10,563 nucleotides of DNA from Eutypella sp. D-1 (lineage: Eukaryota; Ascomycota; Sordariomycetes; Xylariales; Diatrypaceae): contig JAJTTP010000071.1 in the NCBI GenBank assembly GCA_023313575.1, positions 1 through 10,563 on the forward strand. Direction: 5' to 3'. This document shows positions 1-7,062 of the stretch, piece after piece (position 1 is the first letter of the stretch; every line of letters begins with the position of its first letter). The position numbers and the translations under genes were made by a program. A model generated the notes under the pieces. The model did no database searches. It saw only the letters and a program-made list of their open reading frames with translations, and was not told the DNA's origin.

Positions 1-425
1 TTTTAGCTGCTATTATTAAAAGAAAAGCATTTCCATCTTTAACTTTTCTGACACTTCCAAAACCCAAACGTCTTTTAATGTAATAAGCTAAAGAAGCATC
101 TAATGAATGAAATACAATAACCAATTGTTGTTTACCATTAAATTCTCCACCACCATCTATTAAACCAGCCAAGTAATGCCCAAATTGATCATCGCAGAGA
201 GGTTTAGAATGTTTAGGTACATGCACAGAAATTAATTTCACGTTTTCTGTGTTTACTACAGTTTCGTTGCGTAAAGTCTCGGAGGTTTCATACTTAATAT
301 ATCTGTCACCTGCTGATTTACCTCATTGTTTTAACTTTTTAACTGTATCATTTAAATTGAAGTATTTAAAACTAGATATCAAAGTAGTTCCAGCATATAG
401 CAACGTTAAGAGGCCTACTTTTTCG
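1..425 (-). mobile_element. Group I intron i6 of cox1 (5' part only)
   Basis: The intron starts after HPE-GT with the guide sequence GCCTCT at 414-409. The segment GGTAAATCAGCAGGTGACAG (about 325-306) looks like the R side of the core and is itself translated as part of the intron gene. The intron continues past base 1, so its 3' end is not seen. Confidence 0.82.
1..425 (-). CDS. LAGLIDADG protein of i6, fused to exon 6 (partial)
   Basis: The frame continues without a stop from exon 6 through the core to the window edge: VGLLTLLYAGTTLISS, VKKLKQWGKSAGDRYIK, SETLRNET, then KLISVHVPKHSKPLCDDQFG and the first LAGLIDADG motif, HYLAGLIDGGGEF (about 168-133), followed by QQLVIVFHSLDASLAYYIKR and RLGFGSVRKV. 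This is the intron family whose endonuclease N-terminus is coded through the ribozyme core. The residue at the catalytic Asp position is Gly (LAGLID-G-GG). This suggests that DNA cleavage by this motif is lost, while a maturase role could persist. Only the first half is visible, so integrity cannot be judged. Confidence 0.85.
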
Positions 426-447
426 ACCTCTGGATGACCGAAGAATC
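426..447 (-). CDS. cox1: cox1 exon 6 (22 nt)
   Basis: The exon reads GA-TTC-TTC-GGT-CAT-CCA-GAG-GT: the last two bases of Trp, then FFGHPE and the start of Val. This is the invariant Cox1 motif HLFWFFGHPEVY, whose His is a CuB ligand and whose Tyr (beyond this exon) is cross-linked to it in known structures. The 5' edge follows G at 448. The 3' edge is fixed by a perfect P1 helix, AGAGGT (431-426) with GCCTCT (414-409), ending in U.G. Confidence 0.93.
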
Positions 448-1782
448 CAATTCCGTATTATATAATTATTTATAACATCCCTTTAATTATATAACTTAGT
501 ATAATATACTAACCTAGGGTAAAATACCTAGAGGAATCCGACAGTACATTAAGCAGCATTTCAGCCACCCACCGGTGAACCAGTCTGTAGCGATTTCTTA
601 GAAAACCGACGGTCTTAATTTTATTGGGAAAATTTTTGACCGTTAGACTATATTTATTATAATAGTCACACCAATATTGCTCAAGCATTTTATTGTTTCT
701 TTCTAAGAATTGCACAATAAATAATATAGCAAGAACTAGGGTTAAGATATACTTAATAGTATTTATCATCTAAGGTCTTATTTTTATTTTCATCTGCCTT
801 AGACAATTATAATAGATTGTAGCTGCTAAATCTTACCCTTTTTTCCTAATTTATATAAATTATCTCGTTTTATTAATTTGTTTAGCTAAATTAATTAATT
901 CTAATCTAGTATCATTACTTAAATGATCTTTATTGACTAATCTATTATAAAGTGATTTTCACTTCAAATAACTATCTTTCTTTTTAGAAATAAGATTATA
1001 ATTCTCAAAATAAATAAATAAACCTTTACAATTTTTTAGTCCATTTATCCTAAGTTCTCATACATTATCTGCATGATGACCCACTACAGAACCCTCAATT
1101 GAATGTTTATTTAATAATCTCAAGATATGTTCAAAAACATATTTATTTGCTTCCCACTTTTGAGTTAATATAAATCTAAATCTAAAAGCAGAACTCTTAG
1201 AAAGTAATGAACAAGTAAAAGAACCTTCTCCGTCACTTATACCAGATAGTCAACCATCTTCTAAAGTAGGTGTTACACAATTATCCAAAGGAATTATAGT
1301 ATTAAGATTCTTTCTTATTAACCTTTCATTAAAAGTAGATAAAAAAATTAAAAATCTCGCTTTCCTTGTAGGAAATACCATGTTCCCATTGAAGAGTAAA
1401 CAAATTAGATAAAGATTTTTAAAATCTTGTATAACAAATCTATGCGTATTTTGTTTAATAGATTGTTTAATCACTCTACCAAAACCTAAATTATCTTTAA
1501 TGTAATTTAATACTTCTATATCTGAACTAGATTGAGTAACAACAAAAGATAAGTCACCTCTTTTAGCTAGAATAAAAGAACCTTCTCCTTCTGAAAAACC
1601 TATTAGTCATTCTAAAAATCTACTATCAGGTTCCTTTAAATCTGGATAATATTCTTTAAATTTAGAGTAAAAAGAAGAAAACTCAAAAGATTTTTGAATT
1701 GTACTATCTAATCCTAAAGATATGCAAGTTATGAAAAATTTTGTAAACCAAACTAATAAAACTATTTTTAATAAACTTCTTA
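448..1782 (-). mobile_element. Group I intron i5b (second of the tandem pair)
   Basis: It begins directly after the apparent 3' end of i5a and ends with ATACGGAATTG, G at 448, immediately before exon 6. The endonuclease gene fills the 5' part (to 860). Bases 859-448 are core and 3' structure without a gene. The block at 616-531 is about 85% identical to i5a 2106-2022 (CCGTCGG, ACAGACTGGTTCACC, GTCGGATTCCTC). The upstream P4-P6 part looks shorter than in i5a. The 5' boundary is uncertain because no cox1 exon sequence can be seen before it. Confidence 0.7.
531..616. repeat. Direct repeat, copy in i5b
   Basis: This 86-bp block is about 85% identical to 2022-2106 in the same orientation and contains the P7-region of the intron core. 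It shows that i5a and i5b are related introns. Confidence 0.88.
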
Positions 1783-1792
1783 CAATTCCGTA
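860..1792 (-). CDS. Double-LAGLIDADG homing endonuclease of i5b
   Basis: An uninterrupted code-4 frame of 310 codons from after a TAG at 1795 to TAA at 860. The hydrophobic N-terminus (SLLKIVLLVWFTKFFI) is followed by motif 1, [12 protein letters not shown] (about 1602-1567), and RGDLSFVVTQ, then HRFVIQDFKNLYLICLLFNG. A TGA-coded Trp comes before motif 2, LSGISDGEGSF (about 1257-1225), and the end carries FILTQKWEANKYVFEHIL and WELRINGLKNC. The i5a protein shows the same order of blocks ([19 protein letters not shown]), so the two are paralogous but well diverged. Both acidic positions are kept. No in-frame ATG occurs near the 5' end, so translation must use an alternative start or a spliced or read-through precursor; the frame stays open back through the last bases of i5a. 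Confidence 0.88.
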
Positions 1793-1867
1793 CTATATAA
1801 TTATTTTTATTCTACCCTAATTATAAGCTTAATTTCCTAAAAAAAAATTTTTTTATTTTTACTCTTA

Positions 1868-1935
1868 TCAATCCCTATCCCGATCACCAGGAGGGTGCGG
1901 GATTACCCTACGGGTATAAAAAAAAATTTAGGGAT
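1868..1935. repeat. GC-rich hairpin cluster near the 3' end of i5a
   Basis: Outer arms AATCCCT and AGGGATT enclose two smaller complements: CCC...GGG around GATCACCAGGAGGGTGC, and TACCC-TAC-GGGTA. AGGAGGG and ATCCCT also occur in the hairpin at 8830-8856, so the two clusters may be related. Confidence 0.55.
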
Positions 1936-2021
1936 TAGGAGGAGCTAACTTCGTACACACAAAAAATGAGTAGCTTGCTCCTTCAAGAGAAAAAAGGAAA
2001 CTAACCTGGAATAACTTACCA

Positions 2022-2106
2022 GAGGAATCCGACTATACATTAAGCAGCGTTTCAGCCACCCATTGGTGAACCAGTCTGTAACGGTAAGTAAATAACCGAC
2101 GGTCTT
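2022..2106. repeat. Direct repeat, copy in i5a
   Basis: Partner of 531-616. Shared landmarks on the plus strand are GAGGAATCCGAC, TTCAGCCACCCA, GGTGAACCAGTCTGTA and ACCGACGGTCTT. Confidence 0.88.
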
Positions 2107-2797
2107 GTCGCGGTAAAGCGGTTTTAACCGTTAACACCAACATAGCTATATGAATATATGGATTATATGTAATTTATATTCATACTTACCTTCTAGGCAA
2201 ATAATCCTTTATGATAAATAGTTATTTCCGTCTAGATATAGAACCGAGAAACTATTATAATATAATTCCTTCTACCAGTTACTTATATTAAGAGATTACA
2301 ACTAAACAGTAGCTTCTTTTTATTTACAGAGGGTAACCCAGCTGTGCCAAAAAGAATATAATAATATAGTCTTTTGATATTATAATATCCAACAAATTTA
2401 TAAATATATTTCATAAACCAACACCTGCTATATTATTATAGATTGATACATTAGAATCATCTAATGATTTAGTTAAGATTTAGCTTCACTACCCTTCAAA
2501 GTATATAATAGGAAAAGGATAAATGCTCCAGCTTTTTATTTTACGTCCCCAACCCAACTTCACCCCTTGACGAAAAATAATTTTATACCTGTAACCTTAC
2601 GTAGCGCGCCTACGTTGAAAAAAAAATAAATCGACGTGCCTAACTCAGTACGCGATTTTTTTTTAACTCAAAGCATCCCATTTAGTAGTACGAAATACGA
2701 AGTAATGGTCTTTCCTTATTAACATAACGAGGTAGTGCTAAAGCCTCCACTTAACGGACTACTGCTTCCGTTTTTCCAATTGTTTAAATTAATCTTA

Positions 2798-3810
2798 TTA
2801 AGAATACTTATTTACAGTTTTAGACAGACTTATCAATTTTTGTCTTTGTACAGGATCTAAATGTTCTTCTTGCTTTATAGAATTACGTATTTGTTTTCAT
2901 AATAAATAACTAGAAGCTTTTTTAGTTAATAATGTAAAATCTGAATTTTCCAAATAATTAATAACAGCTAAAGTATCATATAAACCATTTACTCTAAAAT
3001 ATCAAATATTGTCATGGTAATGTCTATTTATAATCCCTACTTTGAAAAGTTCAAAAAGTCTGTCTAAAACCACTTTTTTATTATCAACCCCTTTTTGAGT
3101 TAAATCGAAACCAAGGCGATAATACCGGTTTTCCTCACGCAGTGAGGAAAATCCTACATGAAAACACCCCTCTGCGTCTATAAACCCTAGTAATCATGTA
3201 TCATCTAAGGTTATAGTTTTTGTTGTTTTAATAGGTTCTATATATTCATAAACACTTGTATCTAATCCAAATTCTTTCAACTTACTTAAGGCACGACTTC
3301 TAGACTTTTTAATACTTATGTTAAGCGCATATAAAAATTTATTAAAAGACTCCAGCTTATCCGGAGTTCTAAGATTACCATTAAAAATTAAAGCAATCAA
3401 ATACAAACCTAATTTATCTTGAACTACAAATCGTGAAGTAGTTTTTCCTTGAGATAGAACTTTCCCAAGGTTAAGTTCTTTTTGAATATACTCTAAGACT
3501 TGTTTATCTCTGGTATCTTGACTAATTACAAAATAAAGATCACCTCTTGTTGATTTAATAAAACTACCGTCTCCTTCACTAAACCCAATTAACCAGTTTA
3601 GAAACTCAGGGCTCGGTTGTTTATTTTTTCCTGCATCTGTATTTTTTACGGCTACGCATCTGGCATTTAATTGATAATATTTTTTAAACATATCTTCTTT
3701 ATCTCCTTTATACAGTAACTGCGCAGATATTGAAGTATGTAATGCCTCTAAAGTCGGTTGATAATTAAAATAAGTACCGCAATAATAAATAAAAATAAAA
3801 ACAGGGCCGT
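2798..3810 (-). CDS. Double-LAGLIDADG homing endonuclease of i5a, fused to exon 5
   Basis: The frame runs unbroken in code 4 from exon 5 (3904) to TAA at 2798, 368 residues including 31 from Cox1. After the Cox1 part come a hydrophobic stretch ([14 protein letters not shown]) and a linker, then motif 1, [12 protein letters not shown] (about 3597-3562), and [14 protein letters not shown]-coded Trp precedes motif 2, [11 protein letters not shown] (about 3192-3160), which is followed by [20 protein letters not shown] and the C-terminal HYHDNIWYFRVNGL and SSYLLWKQIRNSI. Both acidic catalytic positions are present (Asp in motif 1, Glu in motif 2), so the enzyme looks active. A GC-rich palindrome at 3129-3151 is embedded in frame just after motif 2. 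Expected role: homing at the HLFW/FFGHPE target and perhaps splicing help. Confidence 0.9.
3129..3151. repeat. GC-rich 10-bp palindrome inside the i5a endonuclease gene
   Basis: TTTTCCTCAC at 3129-3138 pairs perfectly with GTGAGGAAAA at 3142-3151 around a 3-nt loop. It encodes FSSLREEN in frame just downstream of the second LAGLIDADG motif. Confidence 0.85.
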
Positions 3811-3904
3811 AGAAAAGATGTTGGAACAGAATAGGATCACCCCCACCTGCTAATTCAAAAAATGAGGTATTGAAATTTCTATCTGTCAATACCATAGTTA
3901 TTCC
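3811..3904 (-). CDS. cox1: cox1 exon 5
   Basis: The 94-nt exon encodes [20 protein letters not shown] then [11 protein letters not shown] and the first base of the next codon, clear Cox1. The start at 3904 follows ...acag-g, so the protein reads LPVLAG-GITM; many Cox1 proteins have Ala at that junction residue. The end is placed at T 3811 because exon 6 begins GATTC, which makes TGA = Trp in the invariant HLFWFFGHPE. The frame continues into the i5a endonuclease. A weak P1 (TTTCT with GGAGA about 95 nt downstream) is possible but not convincing. Confidence 0.92.
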
Positions 3905-4035
3905 CTGTTTTTCGCATTAATCTACCTACCTTAGTACTTATAATAATCTTTGTTCAAAGAATTTTAAAAATTCTAAAAAAAATCAATAATTTTCGGTAGA
4001 TATTCAACACATCACTACGTTGGTTGGACTATCTC

Positions 4036-4218
4036 TTATATATTTTTTTCTTTTTTTTTTTTTTTACCTGTACTTATACTGATACCGAAGGGATATGGCA
4101 GGCCTAATTTATTAGAAAATAATGAATTTAGATTATCTTGATTCCAAATATTGTCACGATTATTTTCTAATTTAAAAATAAGTTCCTCATAAGATATATG
4201 AGGGTTTTTTTTCTGAGA
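4036..4218 (-). pseudogene. Short ORF relic beside the P8 3' arm
   Basis: A 60-codon open frame (stop at 4036) reads SQKKNPHISYEELIFKLENN, then NRDNIWNQDNLNSLFSNKLG and LPYPFGISISTG, ending in a run of Lys from the poly-A arm of the inverted repeat. The mix of polar and hydrophobic residues is more protein-like than random AT-rich DNA. NKLGLPYP loosely resembles DKLGLPHS, which precedes the GIY domain in the i2 protein. It may be the leftover of an earlier intron gene. It has no ATG start and I cannot name a family. Confidence 0.35.
4039..4065. repeat. Left arm of a 27-bp perfect inverted repeat (P8 stem of i4)
   Basis: On the plus strand this arm is TATA, seven T, one C, fifteen T. It is the exact reverse complement of 5418-5444, including the lone C/G at the same place. 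It lies just before the 3' strand of P7 in transcript terms, as expected for P8. Confidence 0.85.
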
Positions 4219-4301
4219 TTATTATTATAATATACAAAAAATTTTTGAGATATTTCCTATTTTATTTCAACTCTAAAGATATAATTCCTAATCTTAATTA
4301 A

Positions 4302-5399
4302 CTAATTGTTATTATTATTATTATTATTTAATGATGAAACAGCCTGAAGTGTAGGTGAATTATTATTCACATGATTTATAAGATCTTGTCTAAATCTACG
4401 CATACTATCTAATGTACGCTCTTGAGATTGCACAACAGCAGGACTTCGAGTAGCCCCTTCGGTTTCCATAATGTCTTCAAAATTTGCTATTACAACATTA
4501 AGTCTACTTACTCCAAATCTTGCGTGATCTAGAGGCATTTGATTCATAGCAGTAACTCTACCTCAAATATATCAAGGTGAAGTTGGATTATCTATGAAGG
4601 GACCACCTATATGATTTGTAGTTCCAGGTATTCCACTACCTGGCATTAACGCAGCACGCCACACGCGATTAAGAGATATATCTAAAGCAGCTACAGCTTT
4701 ACTTCGAACACCTCGTTGACCAAAATATTCAGCTGTAGCTTGATGAGGCATTTGAGGGTGATTCTCCGCACCCACATCCAAACCATCATACGGTCGAGGG
4801 TCATAATCCGCTCTGTTGTCCACACTACTATTACGAGAAGATGCTTGAGAACTTGGTCTAGAATTCCCGGGATTCATAGAATTAGGAGATTCTGACCTCC
4901 TTGACTCTAATATTTCCTTTATATTACTCTCCTTTAATGAGTCTGCTCCATTATCTAATGATATACCACCTAACGGTAAACCTAAAAATTTACCTTCACA
5001 ACCAGCTAATAAGTTTGATATTTTTATATTAAAGAATTTACCTGCGAAAGGTAAATGTAGTGAATAAATAAAACCCGGTATACTAACTATATTAGTTAAT
5101 ACATAAAAATCAAAAATATAATGAATACCGCACTTTATAAGAAAACCATACAAACCAGAACACAAACAAGTTAATAACATTAATCAAGTAAACTTAGGAA
5201 TTATCCCCCTTCATATTCCACTTTGTAAAGGTAGACTTACAAAGGCGTGAGGTTTAGGTGGACTATTTAAAGCCAAACCTAAGATCATATGACCTCTTAA
5301 AGAGGGATTTCTAGCTACTCCTAAAATTAATGCACCTAAAAATCAAAAAATTAATACACCTGAAAATACATAAAAAACAGAGAGAATTCCCAAGTTTAA
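4302..5399 (-). CDS. Chimeric ORF: ATP9 piece + Cox1 C-terminal tail + unknown domain
   Basis: Open for 365 codons in code 4, from TTA at 5399 (after an in-frame TAG) to TAG at 4302. Start options are TTA or TTG upstream, or ATG at 5288 (328 codons). Residues 5-28 are a hydrophobic helix; 22-36 read GALILGVARNPSLRG, matching helix 1 and the polar loop of mitochondrial ATP synthase subunit 9. Residues 44-60 read LNSPPKPHAFVSLPLQS, matching the extreme C-terminus of fungal Cox1. Subunit 9's second helix with its proton-carrying Glu is absent, so this is not a working c-subunit. Residues 72-120 contain one or two membrane segments. About 130-360 are hydrophilic, Ser/Asn/Pro-rich at first, then VRSKAVAALDISLNRVWRAA and FEDIMETEGATRS, ending in eight Asn. 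The distal domain is unrecognised. Trp is TGA in LIFW, SGIW, KFTW and TSPW, suggesting translation under code 4, but expression is unproven. Confidence 0.8.
4309..4329. repeat. ATT/AAT trinucleotide microsatellite
   Basis: About seven ATT units on the plus strand. On the minus strand they encode the run of Asn that ends the chimeric ORF just before its TAG stop. Slippage here would change Asn count without altering frame. Confidence 0.9.
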
Positions 5400-5417
5400 C
5401 TATGGTATATACTAGAT

Positions 5418-5444
5418 AAAAAAAAAAAAAAAGAAAAAAATATA
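5418..5444. repeat. Right arm of the 27-bp perfect inverted repeat (P8 stem of i4)
   Basis: On the plus strand this arm is fifteen A, one G, seven A, then TATA. It pairs with 4039-4065 across a 1352-nt loop containing the chimeric ORF, and it lies just after the 5' strand of P7. Confidence 0.85.
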
Positions 5445-5562
5445 CTTTGGCATATAGTCTCTGAAGGTTATAGAAAACATTATTTTCTAGCTTTCCTGCT
5501 GATTGTCATTATTAAAAGAGTTTCCAGCAATTAGCCAAATTTAGAGCCGGCAGAACTGATTT

Positions 5563-5637
5563 ACCGGCTAATACAGGTAAAGATAATAATAATAATACAG
5601 CTGTAATAACTACAGCTCATCCAAATAAAGCTAATTT
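5563..5637 (-). CDS. cox1: cox1 exon 4
   Basis: Twenty-five codons, KLALFGWAVVITAVLLLLSL then PVLAG, form the conserved helix before the ITM-LTDRNFN loop of Cox1. The Trp of FGW is TGA, direct evidence for code 4. The start follows G at 5638. The end after GGT at 5563 is fixed by a perfect P1 helix, GCCGGT (5568-5563) with GCCGGC (5551-5546), closing with U.G. Confidence 0.95.
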
Positions 5638-7015
5638 CAATTTTATAACTAAAATCCATATATTCAAGTCGCAAAAAGCCCCTGATATTTTTTTGTTTAT
5701 TAGTACCCTAGCGTATTTACCTTAAGGTACAAGAGTCTACTAATAAATTAAAATATTTATCTTCATGCATAATATCATATTCTACTTTCTATTAAAATTC
5801 ATATTAGATTTTATTGCTAATATTTCATCTAATCCTTCTTTAGTTAAATGAGATTTCCGAGCCATTAAATCAGATACTCTTTTAAAATCCTCATAATTTC
5901 TTAATTTATCCCCTACTAAAGAATATTTATCAAAAAAAGGGATAATTTTATTTTGTATGTCTGACAATTTTGTTACTGCAAATCTTATAACAGATGAAGA
6001 CTCACTAATTGTGATAGATCCACAACCTAGTGCTAATTTTATTTCTTCCATTAATTGCATATCTCTTAGACCTTGCACCACTATAAAATTTAAAGTTACA
6101 CTTAAACCTAATTTGTGAGTTTTAGATTTACTAGTTTTTACATAAAAACAACCCTCCCCATCTACAAATCCTGCTATTCAATAATTTATATCGAATAATT
6201 TATCATTTTTATCTAAAGTAAATTCTGGTCTTACCTCTGGATTAGCATTAGGAAATTCTGATAATAATCTTTCAGGTAAACCTTTATTCATCGAAGCTCT
6301 GATATTGACTAAATTTCTCATATCCTGTAAATGTTCTTTATTTGCTATAAGATCGTAAGCTTTTTTAAATAATATAAAATCACTATGTTTTTGACTTCTT
6401 AAAGGGTACGAATTAAAATGCTCCATTACTCTTAATAAATCTGTCAAAGATACTACTTGATAATTAGCAGCATCTTTATGTATAGTCACATTACCCACCA
6501 AAAAAAATTTTTGTATCTTATATAAAACATCAACTTCTTTTACATGAAGGTGTATAGAAAAGACCAATCTTACACTCCATCCTGATCTCACTTTAGGGTT
6601 TTTATATATAACTAGTTGAAAACATGACTCCGCGTCACAAAACCCTGTCACTCAATTTGGATTTAATTTTTCATTGTATGTAGAATATTTCGTTAAATAA
6701 TTATACGCCACATAAAATACGGCGAGGAAAATTAATATATAACTTCCAATAACCAGATTTCCTGGTCTCTAGAGCACACCTTACAATTATGACTGAATAA
6801 TTGAAGAACCATCTACTCGTTGCTCTTTTGCAGACTTTAAAATTAAATCTGACTTAGATCCGCGATCACCCATTACTACTGCCGTAATCTCTAATAATGT
6901 TACTATACCCTAAGTCATTAATCAGGCCGGATGTAAAGTTTCCTGTACATCTTTAGTTATTAGAGCTTTAGGGCTTTCCCGGAATTTGGCTCTTTTGCAC
7001 AAATTAGCTACATTT
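5638..7015 (-). mobile_element. Group I intron i3 of cox1, with an intact LAGLIDADG gene
   Basis: This 1378-nt intron sits between Leu-His and Lys-Leu-Ala-Leu of Cox1. The 5' site is backed by the six-base P1 pairing TTGCAT/GTGCAA; the intron ends in G at 5638. The core lies at about 6990-6770, with CAAATTCCGGGAAAGCCC as P/Q-like segment and a segment (6860-6780) that still translates as MGDRGSKSD...AKEQRVDGS, the same core-coded peptide as in i1. i3 and i1 are therefore related introns. In i3 the exon frame meets a stop after only two intron codons, so the core peptide is no longer joined to the exon. The 5781-5638 tail shows no gene. Confidence 0.87.
5782..6768 (-). CDS. Double-LAGLIDADG homing endonuclease of i3
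   Basis: Reading TGA as Trp gives one uninterrupted frame of about 328 codons from after a TAG at 6771 to the stop at 5782. Under the standard code it would break at TGA codons, including the one just before the second motif. The hydrophobic N-terminus (LVIGSYILIFLAVFYVAYNY) precedes KLNPNW and motif 1, VTGFCDAESCF, in which the acidic residue is kept but the following Gly is Ser. Family blocks follow: RLVFSIHLHVKEVDVLYKIQ, FFLVGNVTIHKDAANYQVVS, NKEHLQDMRNLVNIRASMNKG and FPNANPEVRP. Motif 2, IAGFVDGEGCF (about 6175-6143), has both acids. The protein ends with HLTKEGLDEILAIKSNMN. No ATG lies near the N-terminus, so the start is uncertain (GTG at 6651 or an alternative code-4 start upstream). 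Likely role: homing of i3 and possibly maturase help. Confidence 0.88.
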
Positions 7016-7062
7016 ATGCAATTTAATACCAGGAGTTCTCATATTAACTATTGTAGTTATGA
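7016..7062 (-). CDS. cox1: cox1 exon 3 (47 nt)
   Basis: This mini-exon encodes the end of a Phe codon, then ITTIVNMRTPGIKLH, matching the conserved Cox1 loop segment NM-RTPGI-LH. Its 5' end follows the G at 7063. Its 3' end after T at 7016 is supported by a P1 helix: TTGCAT (7021-7016) pairs with GTGCAA (7000-6995) and ends with U.G. Together with exon 2 it makes 144 nt, exactly 48 codons, and exon 4 continues with Lys-Leu-Ala-Leu. An annotation pipeline could easily miss an exon this small. Confidence 0.93.

Larger units (their letters stand above)
1783..3810 (-). mobile_element. Group I intron i5a (first of a tandem pair)
   Basis: A 2.0-kb intron following cox1 HLF. The endonuclease gene fills 3810-2798. 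Bases 2797-1783 contain no gene; they are core and 3' structure, with GGCACAGCTGGGTTACCCTC (about 2346-2327) as a likely P/Q-region element. A conserved block at 2106-2022 contains ACCGTCGG, ACAGACTGGTTCACC and TAGTCGGATTCCTC, which can supply P7 (GACT/AGTC). G+C-rich clusters lie at 2596-2660 and 1868-1935. The putative 3' end TACGGAATTG (G at 1783) is nearly identical to the end of i5b. What follows is not cox1 exon but the 5' region of i5b. Confidence 0.75.
3905..5562 (-). mobile_element. Group I intron i4 of cox1, with non-endonuclease cargo in the P8 loop
   Basis: This 1658-nt intron follows Cox1 LPVLAG. P1 is GCCGGT/GCCGGC. Core pieces lie directly downstream: AATTGCTGGAAAC and AATCAGCAGGAAAG can form P4, and CTTCAGAGACTAT (about 5466-5454) supplies the 5' strand of P7. 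The matching 3' strand, AGAGATAGTCC (about 4036-4026), is 1.4 kb away, so GACTAT/ATAGTC brackets a giant insertion where P3' and P8 belong. A perfect 27-bp inverted repeat (5444-5418 and 4065-4039) would form an extended P8 stem. The intron ends in G at 3905. No LAGLIDADG or GIY-YIG motif occurs; the loop instead holds the chimeric ORF at 5399-4302 and a short ORF relic at 4218-4036. Confidence 0.87.

Noticed and set aside
249..437. Plus-strand open frame of 62 codons
   Set aside because: It lies antisense to exon 6 and the i6 core-coding region, has no recognisable motif, and is opposite a clearly coding frame.
509..769. Minus-strand open frame of 86 codons with a hydrophobic start (ILTLVLAILFIVQF)
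   Set aside because: It covers the i5b ribozyme core; its second half is the translation of the conserved P7-region block that also occurs at 2022-2106, where the frame is not kept open. Best explained as structured RNA.
448..3810. Group II intron with reverse transcriptase
   Set aside because: No GUGYG-type 5' end, domain V hairpin or YADD motif; both genes here are LAGLIDADG and the cores have group I P7-type elements.
4572..5180. A free-standing gene starting at the Met of MLLTCLCSGLYG, with a second gene at 4547-4302
   Set aside because: These are fragments produced by reading TGA as stop. In code 4 the frame is continuous from 5399 to 4302, and the upstream part carries the recognisable ATP9- and Cox1-like strings.
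5289..5399. A functional atp9 gene
   Set aside because: Only helix 1 and the polar loop are present; the second helix with the essential acidic residue is missing and the frame runs into a Cox1 tail.
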